A DNA stretch of 64,000 nt from a bacterium (GCA_020444325.1 JAHLLD010000001.1:186001-250000), one strand, 5' to 3'; counted from the first letter of the stretch, positions 25,947 through 36,072 are shown. The notes: generated by a model not told the origin, from the letters alone. A program made the numbers and translations.

Positions 25947-27629
25947 TCAGCGGCGGAGACCGTTATTCCAGACATACTTCAGGCGGGCGTCGTAGTAGGT
26001 ATCCTGCACGTCTTCGTAGAGAGTGAGAATGGGGATGTCCCAGCTTCCGGTGAGCTTGCGCAGGAAGCGCTCGAGTTCACCGCGGCGCTCACGCGCTTCG
26101 GTCATGGTCTTGCCGAACACCTGGATTTCAATCTCGAATATCTGCTGGCGTGGCGCACTGCGAATCAGGTGCAGCATCTGGATGAATGCCTTGCTGTCTT
26201 CATGCACCGCGCTGCCGCGGCCGAACATTTCCGAAAACACCCATGACATCGTTTCCGTGGGATTGTAGCTGCTGCCCTTCAGCGGTGTCGGATCGAGTCC
26301 ATCGGGCGTTCCGTCACCGTCGGTATCCGGATTGCGCGGGTCGGTCATGAGACCGAAGATCTCGCTGTAGTCAGTCGCACGGTCGTTGTCGGTATCCGGC
26401 TTTTTCGGATCCGTTCCGAAGCGCAGTTCCGCCTCGTCGAAAAGTCCGTCCGCATCAAAATCCTCATCATACGAACGCAGTCCCATGGCGCTTTCTTTTG
26501 CGTCCGGGAGACCATCACCGTCGGTGTCCGCCATCAGGGGCGAGGAGCGCGTCTCGGCGCCGTCCGGCAGTCCGTCATTATCCGTATCATGCCGCAGCGG
26601 GTCCGTTCCGTGCGCCAGCTCCACGCTGTCGTTGAGTCCGTCACTGTCGGTGTCGGCACGAAACGGATTGCTGCCGATCACGCTTTCGTGCAGGTCGCTG
26701 AGTCCGTCATCGTCTGTGTCCTTTTTCAGCGGATTCGAGCCCCAGCGATGCACCTCCTCTCCATCCAGCAATCCGTCATTGTCCGTATCCGGGAACAGTG
26801 GCGACGTTCCTGCGGCGATTTCCTCATCGTCACGCAGTCCATCACCATCAGTATCCGCGTTATAGGGATCGGTATGCGTCTCCAGTCGCTCGCGGCGATT
26901 CAGCAGTCCGTCGTAATCCGAATCCTTGTCCGGTTCCGGAAACGCGTACGTAAATCCGATGCCCGCGGTGAGATAGGTATCCGCCCACTCTCCCAGCTCG
27001 AGTCCATCGAGATAGTCGGTGAACGTCGGATGGAGACTGGTCTGCAGAGTGAAGGAAAAATGATCGGTGAGCATATAATCAAACATCACCGTGATCGGAA
27101 TTCCCACCGTCCATTTCCCGTAATTTTCCTGCGGTTTCGGCAGCGCGTTGCCGTTCTGGTTCATGGGGGAATAGTACGTGAGTTCGAGTCCCGCCCCGAG
27201 AAACAGTTCGGCTTCGGGACCGATACGCTTGCGCCACAGTGCCTGAGCCGAGAGCGGAAGGACGAAGCAGCGGTTGATGTCATTGATGCGCACAGCCGTC
27301 GTGTCGAAATACTGCAACATGGTGCCATCGGCCCGCCACTGCAGATCGTAGAACCCGATGCCACCCATCACATACAGCGAACCACGGTCATGCGCAAAGT
27401 CCCGCAGGTGCCTGCGCAGCGTCAGTGCTCCGCCATTGGAGAAGCGCGTGTCAGAAAAATCGTCGAGCAGCTTGGTCGCCTCACCCTGCAGCGTCAGTAT
27501 CCACTGCCGCGGCGTGATGGCGAGATCTTCCTGGGCATAAAGGGACTGCTGCATTGTGCAGAGGAGAACGCCGAGGAAAAAAATGCGGGAAGCGTGGGAA
27601 AGGAAATGACGGGACCGGTGAGGGGACAA
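25947..27629 (-). CDS. Outer-membrane beta-barrel protein with thrombospondin type 3 repeats
   Basis: 560 residues. Signal peptide ~1-32 (FFLGVLLCTMQQSLYAQ). Residues ~35-230 resemble an outer-membrane barrel (YVMGGIGFYDLQWRADG, LFLGAGLELTYYSPM, YLTAGIGFTYAF). Residues ~233-460 hold about ten calcium-binding DTDGDGLxDxxE repeats, including DTDNDGLLDGEEV and DTDGDGTPDGLDP. The last ~100 residues (FEIEIQVFGKTMTEARERR, FLRKLTGSW) resemble an OmpA-like helical-strand domain but lack a clear peptidoglycan motif. Likely links the outer membrane to a stiff calcium-bound spacer. Convergent with the PP2C gene. Confidence 0.8.
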   Translation of the reverse strand: MSPHRSRHFLSHASRIFFLGVLLCTMQQSLYAQEDLAITPRQWILTLQGEATKLLDDFSDTRFSNGGALTLRRHLRDFAHDRGSLYVMGGIGFYDLQWRADGTMLQYFDTTAVRINDINRCFVLPLSAQALWRKRIGPEAELFLGAGLELTYYSPMNQNGNALPKPQENYGKWTVGIPITVMFDYMLTDHFSFTLQTSLHPTFTDYLDGLELGEWADTYLTAGIGFTYAFPEPDKDSDYDGLLNRRERLETHTDPYNADTDGDGLRDDEEIAAGTSPLFPDTDNDGLLDGEEVHRWGSNPLKKDTDDDGLSDLHESVIGSNPFRADTDSDGLNDSVELAHGTDPLRHDTDNDGLPDGAETRSSPLMADTDGDGLPDAKESAMGLRSYDEDFDADGLFDEAELRFGTDPKKPDTDNDRATDYSEIFGLMTDPRNPDTDGDGTPDGLDPTPLKGSSYNPTETMSWVFSEMFGRGSAVHEDSKAFIQMLHLIRSAPRQQIFEIEIQVFGKTMTEARERRGELERFLRKLTGSWDIPILTLYEDVQDTYYDARLKYVWNNGLRR

Positions 27630-27679
27630 GGGAACTCCGGGTTAGCATTTATGAAATCATCAGGAGGCCGGACAGCCGC

Positions 27680-28663
27680 TCAGGTAAAATTCTGTGCGTC
27701 GGGCAGCGGCGGCCTGTTGTAGCGGCTTTGCCGCGCTTCCAGCCATGCGGCTTCATCTTCTTCCTGCTGCTGCAGGGTGTCGGGACTGAAAAGACGTGTG
27801 AGCGCGTGGACATGTTCCGGTCCGCTGCCGCAGCAGCCACCGATAATGCGTGCGCCGTCTTCCACGCAGCCGCCGGCACTTGCGGCAAAACCATCCACAT
27901 CCACATCATGCGTCGTTTCCACATGCTCGCCCGGTTCCGGGTTTCCGGTATTGGCATAACAGCCTGTGGACAGTGTGGTCGCATCATGCAGCATGCGATG
28001 CACCTTGCGGATATGCAGCGCAGACACGCAATTGATCATCAGGGCTGAAGGACCGTGCACTTCAACCGCTGCCACGGCATCCGCGAGCGATTCGCCGGAA
28101 AGCAGGGTGCCGTCTTCACGAGTGACAAAGCTCACGGCGAATTCCCTGCCAGTATCCGCGCATGCAGCCGCGGCTGCAGCAGCTTCACGCACGCTCATCA
28201 TGGTTTCCACAAGCAGCATGTCGGCGCCGCACATCGCCAGCAGGGAAGCCTGCCTGGCGTGCTCTTCGCGCAGCTGATCGTCCGAAGGCACCAGATCGGG
28301 TGAGTAACAGTCTTCGAGCGGCGCGAGTCCCGCGGCGACGAGTACGGGACGCGAAGGATGGTAGCGTTCACGTGCTTCAAAGGCCATTTCCACTGCCCGC
28401 AGATTCAATTCCTCCCATCGCTCACCGAAGCCCGCCTTTTCAAGCGTGCGGGGATTTGTGCGAAAGGTGTTGGTCGTCAGGATATCCGCGCCTGCCTTGA
28501 GCATATGGAAATGGATATTCCGTACCACATGCGGAGCACGCAGCAGGGCGTTGGCGGACCACAGCGGGAGGCCGATGTCCACGTCCTGCGCCTGCAGTTC
28601 GGTACCCATGGCACCGTCGAGGATGACGACGGCTTTGCTGTCGAGCAGAGATGAGAAGGTCAT
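27680..28663 (-). CDS. Homocysteine S-methyltransferase family protein
   Basis: 327 residues, a single Hcy-binding barrel as in MetH N-terminus, MmuM or BHMT. Opening DGAMGTELQAQDVDIG and the zinc cysteines in MINCVSALH and GGCCGSGPEH are intact, so transfer of a methyl group to homocysteine or a similar thiol is expected; the methyl donor is unknown. No cobalamin or folate domain is attached. The start overlaps the larE stop by 4 bases, so it is translated with the nickel-pincer genes larB and larE, an unusual partnership. Confidence 0.85.
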   Translation of the reverse strand: MTFSSLLDSKAVVILDGAMGTELQAQDVDIGLPLWSANALLRAPHVVRNIHFHMLKAGADILTTNTFRTNPRTLEKAGFGERWEELNLRAVEMAFEARERYHPSRPVLVAAGLAPLEDCYSPDLVPSDDQLREEHARQASLLAMCGADMLLVETMMSVREAAAAAAACADTGREFAVSFVTREDGTLLSGESLADAVAAVEVHGPSALMINCVSALHIRKVHRMLHDATTLSTGCYANTGNPEPGEHVETTHDVDVDGFAASAGGCVEDGARIIGGCCGSGPEHVHALTRLFSPDTLQQQEEDEAAWLEARQSRYNRPPLPDAQNFT

Positions 28664-29493
28664 GATGCGGGAAGTTGTATCTGAATGCTGACGCTGCCGG
28701 AACGGAAGGGACGACTCTGCACCTCGCGAAAGTCGAGATCACGCAGCAGCGTGGCGCAGCGATCGAGATCCACTCGCGGGAGCAGCTCTTCATCGAGTTC
28801 AATCATCGCGTGGTCCTCCGCGAGCATGCGCACACGGAAGTTTGCGCTGGGGGGAAGCGCGTACTGATCGCGGATGCGCGCTTCGGCCTGCTCAATGCGC
28901 GCGAGATGCGCGGGTGTGGCTTCGATGCCGGATGCGAGGCGTGAACGCAGACAGGGACTCGCCGCATGCTCCCAGTTCGGGAGTCCCGCATGCCGGGAAA
29001 GCGCACGCACGGTGTCCTTGCTGAAACCGTCCAGCGGCGAACACACTGCATGTTCGCGCGCGGCACGGAGTCCCACGCGCGTCGGATCAGCGCTGTCGTC
29101 GGCGTTGTTTCCGCTGAACAGCACAGCGCCATCGTCTGCCGCCTCGCGAGATACGGCACGCAGGGCTTCGTAAATATGTGTTTTGCAGATATAGCAGCTC
29201 ATTCCCTCATTCGCCACATAGGTGGCGTCGCGGAATTCTTCCGTTTCCACAAAGCGGAGGGGAATACCGATATGCGCGGCGATCTGTTCCGCCTGTCGGC
29301 GCATATCGTCGGACACGGAAGGAGAAAGCGCCATCACGGCCGTGCTCGACCCGGGATAGACCGCATGCACGGCATGCGCCACCAGACTGCTGTCGACTCC
29401 GCCGGAGAACGCCACGAGGTTGGGTCCCGAGGGACTCCCATCCTCTGCCACGCGGTCGAGCAGCTGTTTATATGTCGTTTCCACGGGCTTCAT
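28660..29493 (-). CDS. larE: ATP-dependent sacrificial sulfur transferase LarE
   Basis: 277 residues from the ATG at 29493 (MKPVETTYKQLLDRVAEDG). A PP-loop enzyme (VAFSGGVDSSLVAHAV at ~28-43) that adenylates pyridinium-dicarboxylate mononucleotide and inserts sulfur for the nickel-pincer cofactor. The sulfur-donor Cys is in AASPCLRSRL (about residue 175), and another pair occurs as CYICK. It overlaps larB by 26 bases and the methyltransferase by 4. larC, which inserts nickel, is not in the window. Confidence 0.92.
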   Translation of the reverse strand: MKPVETTYKQLLDRVAEDGSPSGPNLVAFSGGVDSSLVAHAVHAVYPGSSTAVMALSPSVSDDMRRQAEQIAAHIGIPLRFVETEEFRDATYVANEGMSCYICKTHIYEALRAVSREAADDGAVLFSGNNADDSADPTRVGLRAAREHAVCSPLDGFSKDTVRALSRHAGLPNWEHAASPCLRSRLASGIEATPAHLARIEQAEARIRDQYALPPSANFRVRMLAEDHAMIELDEELLPRVDLDRCATLLRDLDFREVQSRPFRSGSVSIQIQLPAS

Positions 29494-30265
29494 GCACACG
29501 TCGTTCGATAAGAAGATTGATACGATGCGCGGCGGCCGCTGCGCCAATGCCGTTGTCGACGTTGACCGTCATCACACCGGGTGCACAGCTGCCAAGCATC
29601 GAGAGCAGAGCGTTGATCCCGCCTTCGTTGACGCCGTACCCGATCGAGGTGGGGAGTCCGATGACAGGAATGGGGAGCAGTCCGGCCAGCACCGACGGAA
29701 GGGCGGCTTCCATGCCGGCCACACAGATGCAGACATTGCAGCGGGAGACATCAGGCACCACATTCAGCAGCCGTTCGAGACTGGCTACTCCTACATCGGC
29801 AAAACGCTGCACGGCACTTCCGGCATAGACGCAGGCAAGCTCCGCTTCCTCCGCGGCAGCGAGGTCTGATGTCCCGGCCGTAATGATGGCGACGCTGCCG
29901 GTTCCGCTTTCAGGCGCGCGCTGTCCGAACACCGCTGTCCGCGAACGAGAATAATAGCGGGCGTTGTCATCCTCCTGCGCCAGGCGGTCATACAGGTCCT
30001 GCGCCAACCGGGAAACCAGGATGTTGTTCTGTCCATGCTCCCGCAACGAGCGCAGAATACCGCGCAGCTCGTCCTCGGTTTTCCCGGGGGCGAAAACGAC
30101 TTCCGGGAAACCCGTGCGTGCACGCCGGCCGGGATCCAGCTTCGCAAAATCCCCGACGGGAACGTGGCGTTCAAGTTTCTGCAGGGCGTCGCCGCACTGG
30201 GTGGGACTGATTTCACCGTCCGCCAGACGCTGCAGTAAAGTCAATATGGCAGCATTCGCATCCAT
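29468..30265 (-). CDS. larB: Nickel-pincer cofactor biosynthesis protein LarB
   Basis: 265 residues. Carboxylates and hydrolyses nicotinic acid adenine dinucleotide, the first step of the pincer cofactor. The PurE-like C-terminal half shows VAIITAGTSDLAAAEEAELA, ICVAGMEAALPSVLAGL and VIGLPTSIGYGVNEGGINAL. A -7-like box TATATTAG (30271-30278, minus) ends 5 bases before the ATG, so the message may be leaderless or nearly so. First gene of larB-larE-methyltransferase, divergent from the P-type ATPase. The target enzyme of the cofactor (a racemase of the LarA family or relative) is not seen here. Confidence 0.93.
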   Translation of the reverse strand: MDANAAILTLLQRLADGEISPTQCGDALQKLERHVPVGDFAKLDPGRRARTGFPEVVFAPGKTEDELRGILRSLREHGQNNILVSRLAQDLYDRLAQEDDNARYYSRSRTAVFGQRAPESGTGSVAIITAGTSDLAAAEEAELACVYAGSAVQRFADVGVASLERLLNVVPDVSRCNVCICVAGMEAALPSVLAGLLPIPVIGLPTSIGYGVNEGGINALLSMLGSCAPGVMTVNVDNGIGAAAAAHRINLLIERRVHEARGNDI

Positions 30266-30382
30266 GTCCCCTAATATAACGGGAAGCGGGCATTCAGGAC
30301 AGTGCCAAAGAACCCCGCAACGGGTTTTTGTGTTGCATGATGATATACGGCAATTTGTGCTGGTAATTCAGACAGGAAATTC

Positions 30383-33124
30383 ATGCAGCAATGGCATTTA
30401 TGGACGGTAGACGATACCGTCCGGCATTTCAGATCGGATCTTCAGCAGGGATTGAGCGAACAGGCAGTGACGCAGTCACGCGATGCGCACGGCATCAACG
30501 AACTGCCGCGCGAGCAGCTGCGTCCCTGGTACATCACGCTGCTTCTGCAGATTCACAACCCGATCATTTACATCCTTCTCGTCGCGGCGGTACTTACGGC
30601 CCTTCTCGCCGACGCTGCCGATGCCATCGTTATCTTCGTCGTTGTCATCGTCAACACCCTCATAGGATACTCGCAGGAGAGCAAGGCCGAATCGGCCCTG
30701 CACGCGCTCAAGGAGCTTACCTCCCCGACCGTGCGCGTTCTGCGCGACGGGACGCAGGTCACCCTTCCCTCATCCGAACTCGTGTGCGGCGATATCGTCA
30801 TGCTGGAATCCGGCAGCAAGGTCCCGGCCGATATTCGTCTCATCGAAACACAGGAACTCAGCATCGATGAATCGATGCTCACCGGTGAGAGTCTGCACGT
30901 GCGGAAATCCGCCGACGCGGAAATCCCGGAGGATGCGGCGCTGGGTGACCGCCTGAACATGCTATACAGCGGTACGGTGGTGCAGCGCGGCAGAGCGCGC
31001 GGCATCGTCGTCGCTGTCGGGGCGGAGTCGGAACTCGGACAGATCACGCGCAACATCGTCGAAGCGGGAGAAAGCATCTCTCCGCTACAGCTGCGACTCG
31101 AGCGTTTTGGCAAGAACCTCAGTGTCGCTATCGGTATCGCCATCGGCGCCATCTTTCTCGGCGGCTGGCTGCAGGGGAACTCGCTGCTGCAGATGTTTCT
31201 CACGTCGGTGGGACTCGCGGTTTCCGCAATTCCGGAAGGACTCCCGGTGTCTGTCACCGTCGCGCTTTCCATCGGGGTCTACACGATGGCGAAGAAGCAG
31301 GCCATCATCCGAAAGCTGTCTGCGGTTGAAACGCTGGGCAGTACTACTGTCATCTGCACGGACAAGACAGGCACGCTCACGGAAAATGCCATGACGGTCA
31401 CGCATGTGTATGCGGGCGGTGCGCATTACGGGGTGACGGGACAGGGGTATGCGGAGGAGGGAGAACTTACGGCAAGAAACGACGCGCCGGATCCCGCAGG
31501 CAACGCGGCGCTCAGGCGCACGCTGATGATCGGCGCCTTGTGCACGGAGTCGCGTCTCGAAAAGAGTGGAGATGGCGTGAAGCTGGTGGGTGATCCCACC
31601 GAAGGTGCATTGCTCGCATCCGCTGCCAAAGGCGGCATGCAGAGCCGCATGCTGTCTGAGCGTTTCCCCGTCATCAACCTGCGTCCCTTCGAATCGGAGC
31701 TGCAGTACATGGCGGTCACCGTACGAGAGGACGGGAAAAAGCTGCTCCTGATCAAAGGTTCGACGGAGCGTATTCTCGGCATGTGCTCAAGCATGCAGTC
31801 CCCCACCGGCAGCGAGTCCCTCGACCGCGACGCAATACAGCACGCCGCAGAGGCACTGTCATCCGAGGCCCTGCGCGTGATCGCCTTCGCCTGGAAATAC
31901 ATTCCTGAAGACACGACACTGTTTGAAGATGATGTCTACGCAGACTGCGTTTTCGCGGGATTGCAGGGCATGTACGATCCCCCGCGTGCGGAAGCGATGC
32001 AGGCGGTGGCCGACTGCCGCAATGCGGGCATCAAGGTTATCATGATCACCGGCGACCATCGCGAAACCGCGAAAGCCATCGCGACGAAGCTGAAACTCGA
32101 CGATGAACAGATCGACGTCATCACCGGAGCAGAACTTGATAACATGAGCGACAAGCGTCTCCGTGCGCTCAGCGACATGACGGAAGTCTATGCGCGCGTC
32201 TCCCCCATGCACAAGCTGCGCATCGTCAAGCAGCTGCAGAAGCGCAGGCATATCGTGGCAATGACCGGCGACGGGGTCAATGATGCACCTGCTCTGAAAG
32301 CCGCCGATATCGGCGTCGCCATGGGTGCAGGAACCGATGTGGCGAAAGAAGCGTCGAGCATGGTGGTGATGGACAACAATTTCGCGTCCATCGCAGCAGC
32401 CGTACGCTACGGACGCGTCATTTTCGACAACCTGCGGCATATCATTCTTTTCGTGCTCAGTACCAGTTTCGGCGGCGTGCTCACGTTGACCGCATCCATC
32501 CTCGCCGGTATGCCCCTGCCGCTGCTTCCCGCGCAGCTGCTGTGGATCAACCTCGTTACCGACGGGATCAGTACCTTCCCGCTCGCCTATGAGAAAGAGC
32601 ATGGCGATGTCATGAAGCGTCCCCCGCGCGCTTCGAATGCCGGACTGGTTCCGAAGGAAATGCTGCTCAGCATCCTCATTGCGGGCATGATCATGATGAT
32701 CGGGACACTGGGGATATACGAGTGGGCACTGCGTGCGCATGGCTATTACTCGCTCGTGCCGGATCTGCGTGGATTCCCGCTTGAAAAAGCCCGGACCATG
32801 GCCTTCGTCACGCTCGCGCTCTTTCAGATTTGGAACGTGCACAATTCACGCTCCCTTCGCGCATCGCTGTTTTCCATCGGTCCGGTCAGCAATCGTCCGC
32901 TGCTTTACGTCATGTTCGTTTCCCTTACCCTGCAGGTGTCGGCCGTGCATATTCCCGGACTCAATGATTTGCTGCACGTGGTACCGCTGAGTGTGTCGGA
33001 ATGGCTGATCTGCGTAAGCACATCGCTCAGCATCCTGGTGTTGCTCGAAGTGCGGAAACTGCTCGGCAGGAAATGGGCACGTGAACACAGTGGCATACGT
33101 GCCGCCGCGAACACAAAGAAGTAA
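30383..33124 (+). CDS. Cation-transporting P2-type ATPase
   Basis: 913 residues with ten predicted membrane helices. N-terminal cation-ATPase domain, actuator motif DESMLTGES (about 170), phosphorylation motif CTDKTGTLTENAM (about 330), hinge MTGDGVNDAPALKAADIGVAMG and C-terminal helices. It looks like P2A/P2B calcium or PacL-type pumps; the PEGLP motif in helix 4 (VSAIPEGLPVSVTVAL) is present and fits calcium transport, but manganese or sodium cannot be excluded. The leader contains AACCC-CGCAAC-GGGTT then T5. It stands alone between larB and copA, convergent with copA. Confidence 0.9.
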   Translation: MQQWHLWTVDDTVRHFRSDLQQGLSEQAVTQSRDAHGINELPREQLRPWYITLLLQIHNPIIYILLVAAVLTALLADAADAIVIFVVVIVNTLIGYSQESKAESALHALKELTSPTVRVLRDGTQVTLPSSELVCGDIVMLESGSKVPADIRLIETQELSIDESMLTGESLHVRKSADAEIPEDAALGDRLNMLYSGTVVQRGRARGIVVAVGAESELGQITRNIVEAGESISPLQLRLERFGKNLSVAIGIAIGAIFLGGWLQGNSLLQMFLTSVGLAVSAIPEGLPVSVTVALSIGVYTMAKKQAIIRKLSAVETLGSTTVICTDKTGTLTENAMTVTHVYAGGAHYGVTGQGYAEEGELTARNDAPDPAGNAALRRTLMIGALCTESRLEKSGDGVKLVGDPTEGALLASAAKGGMQSRMLSERFPVINLRPFESELQYMAVTVREDGKKLLLIKGSTERILGMCSSMQSPTGSESLDRDAIQHAAEALSSEALRVIAFAWKYIPEDTTLFEDDVYADCVFAGLQGMYDPPRAEAMQAVADCRNAGIKVIMITGDHRETAKAIATKLKLDDEQIDVITGAELDNMSDKRLRALSDMTEVYARVSPMHKLRIVKQLQKRRHIVAMTGDGVNDAPALKAADIGVAMGAGTDVAKEASSMVVMDNNFASIAAAVRYGRVIFDNLRHIILFVLSTSFGGVLTLTASILAGMPLPLLPAQLLWINLVTDGISTFPLAYEKEHGDVMKRPPRASNAGLVPKEMLLSILIAGMIMMIGTLGIYEWALRAHGYYSLVPDLRGFPLEKARTMAFVTLALFQIWNVHNSRSLRASLFSIGPVSNRPLLYVMFVSLTLQVSAVHIPGLNDLLHVVPLSVSEWLICVSTSLSILVLLEVRKLLGRKWAREHSGIRAAANTKK

Positions 33125-33132
33125 GAACGCGC

Positions 33133-35424
33133 CTAGTTCTCGCCGACTCCCCTGTAGCGGCGCAGCAGCAGGGAATTGCTCACCACACTGACCGAACTGA
33201 AGGCCATCGCAGCTGCGGCAATCATGGGACTGAGCAGTCCGACCGCGGCAAGCGGGATACCTATGACGTTGTAAATAAATGCCCAGAAAAGATTCTGATG
33301 GATTTTCTGCAGCGTGCGCCGTGAAAGCTGCATGGCATCTGGTACGCCCTGCAGGTCACTGTGCATCAACGTAATGTCCGCTGTTTCCATGGCGATGTCA
33401 GTGCCGCTACCCATGGCTATACTCACGTCGGCAAGCGCCAGCGCCGGGGCGTCGTTGATGCCGTCTCCCACCATGGCGACACGCAGTCCCTGTTCCTGCA
33501 GGCGGCGCACTTCCTCTGCCTTCTGTTCAGGCCGGACTCCTGCGAGGACATGTTCTATTCCCGCCTGCGCGGCAATCTCCCGTGCCGCTTCTTCGCTGTC
33601 TCCCGTCAACATGGTGACGTCAACACCCTGACGTTTCAACTCTTTGATTGCTGCGATTGACGTTTCACGCACGCGATCAGCCAGGGTGATGCCTCCGGCG
33701 AGCACGCCGTTAACCGCGACGAACAGCACCGTGCGTCCCGCACTGCGCGACGCCTGCAGCCACTGCTCATCCGGCAGCTTCACGGCATACGATTTCATGA
33801 GTGCGGCATTCCCGACCTGCACGGCGTCGCCATCGATGAACGAGGTCACACCCGCACCCGGTTCATACTGGAAGGAATCGGGTTCCTGAAGCTTGAGTCC
33901 CCTCTCCCGCGCTTCGCGCAGCACCGCTTCACCGAGGGGATGCTCCGATGGGATTTCCGCGGACGCGGCAAGGGCGAGCAGGTCATTTTCGGTCTGCTCT
34001 CCCAGGGGCAGCAATTCGGCGATGGCGGGGCGTCCTTCGGTCACGGTTCCCGTTTTATCGAGTACCACGCGGTCGACGGATTTTGCGCGTTCAAGACTCT
34101 CGGCATCCTTGATAAGGATTCCTCTTCCCGCACCCACACCCACACCGACCATGATGGCCGCGGGAGTTGCGAGTCCGAGTGCACAGGGACAGGCGATGAT
34201 CAGGACGGCGATACTGTGCAGCAGCGCAACAGCAAATACGCTATCCGGCAGCAGCATCCAGACCACGAAGGTGACCACGGCAATGCTGATCACCACGGGA
34301 ACGAACACCGAAGCGATGCGGTCCACAAGATTCTGCACCGGCGCTTTCGATCCCTGTGCTTCATCGACCATGCGCACGATATGTCCCAGCACCGTATCCG
34401 CTCCTACCGCGGTGGCTTCCAGCGTCAGACTGCCTTCCTTGTTCACCGTCCCGCCCACGGCGGTGTCACCTTCCGACTTCTCCACGGGCAGCGGTTCTCC
34501 GGAGACCATGGATTCATCCACGGACGATGCGCCGGCAACCACACGCCCGTCAACGGGAATGCGTTCACCAGGACGTACGAGTACGCGATCTCCGATGCGC
34601 ACATCCCTGGTCGGGATTTCCATTTCCTCGCCGTTACGAACCACTCGCGCCGTCCTCGGCTGTAATCCAATGAGCTTGCGAATGGCATCCGTCGCACGGT
34701 TCTTCGCCCGCGCTTCGAGCCAGCGTCCCATGAGTATCAGTGTGATGATGGTAGCGCTCGTATCGAAATACACTTCCATTCCACCACCGGGATGACCCAG
34801 CCATTGCGGGAACAGTACCGCGACCATGCTGTACACAAACGCCGCCCCCGTTCCCACGGCGACCAGCGTATTCATGTCGGCGGCTCCGTGCCGGAGCATC
34901 GTCCACGCACCGGTAAAAAAACGCTTGCCAGGAATGAACAGAACAGGCGTGGTCAGTATGAGCAGCAGCCTGCTGTTTTCCTCCATGCTCAGCGGCCACG
35001 CGGCGCGCACGGCCGAAAGCATGGGCAGCATGCTGATAATCCAGATGGGAATGGTGAGCAGCAGTGCGACGATGAGACTGCGGCGCAGTTCTTTCGCCTC
35101 CCTGTCGAAGCCGGTGGATGCGGAGAGCTCTTCGCCGGACGAAGCGTCGTCCCCGGTGCCGCCCTCCTTCGGGAGTTGCACATCATACCCCGCGCGGCGA
35201 ACGGCCTCTTCCAGTGCGTGCATATCCGTGTCCGCCCCGATTTCCACCGATGCTTTTTGCGAAGCCAGGTTCACGGCAGCGGAATGTACGCCCGGTACGC
35301 CCTGCAAGGCCTTCTCCACCCGCAGCACGCAGCTGGCGCAGGTCATGCCCTGAACGGGCAGTCCCAGCTTTTTTATCGCCGGCGCGGCATTCTGTCCGTT
35401 GCTGTCATGCGCATCAGGACTCAT
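33133..35424 (-). CDS. copA: Copper-exporting P1B-type ATPase
   Basis: 763 residues, one N-terminal heavy-metal domain with [15 protein letters not shown] (about 26-40), eight membrane helices, the metal motif CPC in [15 protein letters not shown], phosphorylation site [10 protein letters not shown], and [15 protein letters not shown]. The CPC motif and CXXC domain identify it as a Cu(I) exporter. It overlaps copZ by 11 bases and is the last gene of csoR-copZ-copA, convergent with the P2-type ATPase. Confidence 0.95.
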   Translation of the reverse strand: MSPDAHDSNGQNAAPAIKKLGLPVQGMTCASCVLRVEKALQGVPGVHSAAVNLASQKASVEIGADTDMHALEEAVRRAGYDVQLPKEGGTGDDASSGEELSASTGFDREAKELRRSLIVALLLTIPIWIISMLPMLSAVRAAWPLSMEENSRLLLILTTPVLFIPGKRFFTGAWTMLRHGAADMNTLVAVGTGAAFVYSMVAVLFPQWLGHPGGGMEVYFDTSATIITLILMGRWLEARAKNRATDAIRKLIGLQPRTARVVRNGEEMEIPTRDVRIGDRVLVRPGERIPVDGRVVAGASSVDESMVSGEPLPVEKSEGDTAVGGTVNKEGSLTLEATAVGADTVLGHIVRMVDEAQGSKAPVQNLVDRIASVFVPVVISIAVVTFVVWMLLPDSVFAVALLHSIAVLIIACPCALGLATPAAIMVGVGVGAGRGILIKDAESLERAKSVDRVVLDKTGTVTEGRPAIAELLPLGEQTENDLLALAASAEIPSEHPLGEAVLREARERGLKLQEPDSFQYEPGAGVTSFIDGDAVQVGNAALMKSYAVKLPDEQWLQASRSAGRTVLFVAVNGVLAGGITLADRVRETSIAAIKELKRQGVDVTMLTGDSEEAAREIAAQAGIEHVLAGVRPEQKAEEVRRLQEQGLRVAMVGDGINDAPALALADVSIAMGSGTDIAMETADITLMHSDLQGVPDAMQLSRRTLQKIHQNLFWAFIYNVIGIPLAAVGLLSPMIAAAAMAFSSVSVVSNSLLLRRYRGVGEN

Positions 35425-35626
35425 GTGCGACGACCCGGAAACCTGCGCGTTCCACGGCGAGATCGATGTGCTCGGGATTGACGGCCGAAGTGTCGAACTG
35501 GACGACAGCCGATCCGATATTCACATCCTCCACCTGCAGGTTTTCCACCTGTGCGAGCTCTCTGCGTACGCTCATCACACAGTGATTGCAGTGCATTCCC
35601 TCGATGCGGAGTGTTTCAGTTTTCAT
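35414..35626 (-). CDS. copZ: Copper chaperone CopZ-like
   Basis: 70 residues, a single heavy-metal-associated domain with the metal site [11 protein letters not shown] at 10-20. Carries Cu(I) to CopA or the repressor. It lies 46 bases after csoR and overlaps copA by 11 bases. The long strand after the site ([19 protein letters not shown]) matches the family. The 70-residue length is exact for the family. Confidence 0.93.
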   Translation of the reverse strand: MKTETLRIEGMHCNHCVMSVRRELAQVENLQVEDVNIGSAVVQFDTSAVNPEHIDLAVERAGFRVVAHES

Positions 35627-35672
35627 TGCTTTCCTTCCTTTCGCGAATACGGTTTGAGTTCTGGAAACAGGC

Positions 35673-35996
35673 TCATTTCATCAGGCGGCGCATGGTTTTC
35701 ATCAGCTCGTCCATGATCTCAGGATCATGTTCCTGCAGCTGTTCCACAACACAGCTTTTCATGTGATATTCCAGGAGCAGACTGCTTACGCCACTGAGCG
35801 CCGATTGAACGGACGCAATGACGTTGAGAACATCATCGCAATACACATCTTCATCGATCATGCGCTTGACCGCGCGTACCTGTCCTTCAATGCGGTTGAG
35901 CCGCGATGTGAGACCGGATTTGAGTTTCTCCGAGTGATGGCTTTTCCGCGCTGTTCCATCGGTGTGACAGTGCCGTACTGATGATTCCTGAGCCAA
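35673..35996 (-). CDS. csoR: CsoR-type copper-sensing repressor
   Basis: 107 residues, DUF156/CsoR fold. The core after a His- and Ser-rich N-terminus (HCHTDG) reads LTSRLNRIEGQVRAVKRMIDED. The Cu(I) ligands are visible as Cys in VYCDDVLN, then His and Cys in YHMKSCVV. Copper binding releases DNA. The gene begins the operon and its promoter overlaps a CsoR-like operator (36047-36063), so it is autoregulated. Confidence 0.92.
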   Translation of the reverse strand: MAQESSVRHCHTDGTARKSHHSEKLKSGLTSRLNRIEGQVRAVKRMIDEDVYCDDVLNVIASVQSALSGVSSLLLEYHMKSCVVEQLQEHDPEIMDELMKTMRRLMK

Positions 35997-36041
35997 GGGT
36001 CCTCCAGGTTGTGATACGCCGGTATATCTGATCGGCTCATA

Positions 36042-36072
36042 TAATATACCCCCCTACCCTATCGCACGCAAG
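36042..36072 (-). promoter_or_regulatory. csoR-copZ-copA promoter with CsoR operator
   Basis: Minus strand TTG (36070-36072), 20 bases, TATATTAT (36042-36049). The plus-strand run ATACCCCCCTACCCTAT (36047-36063) covers the spacer and touches the -7 box; its left half equals the half-site ATACCCCC known for CsoR operators, the right half TACCCTAT is less symmetrical. csoR starts at 35996. Confidence 0.75.
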
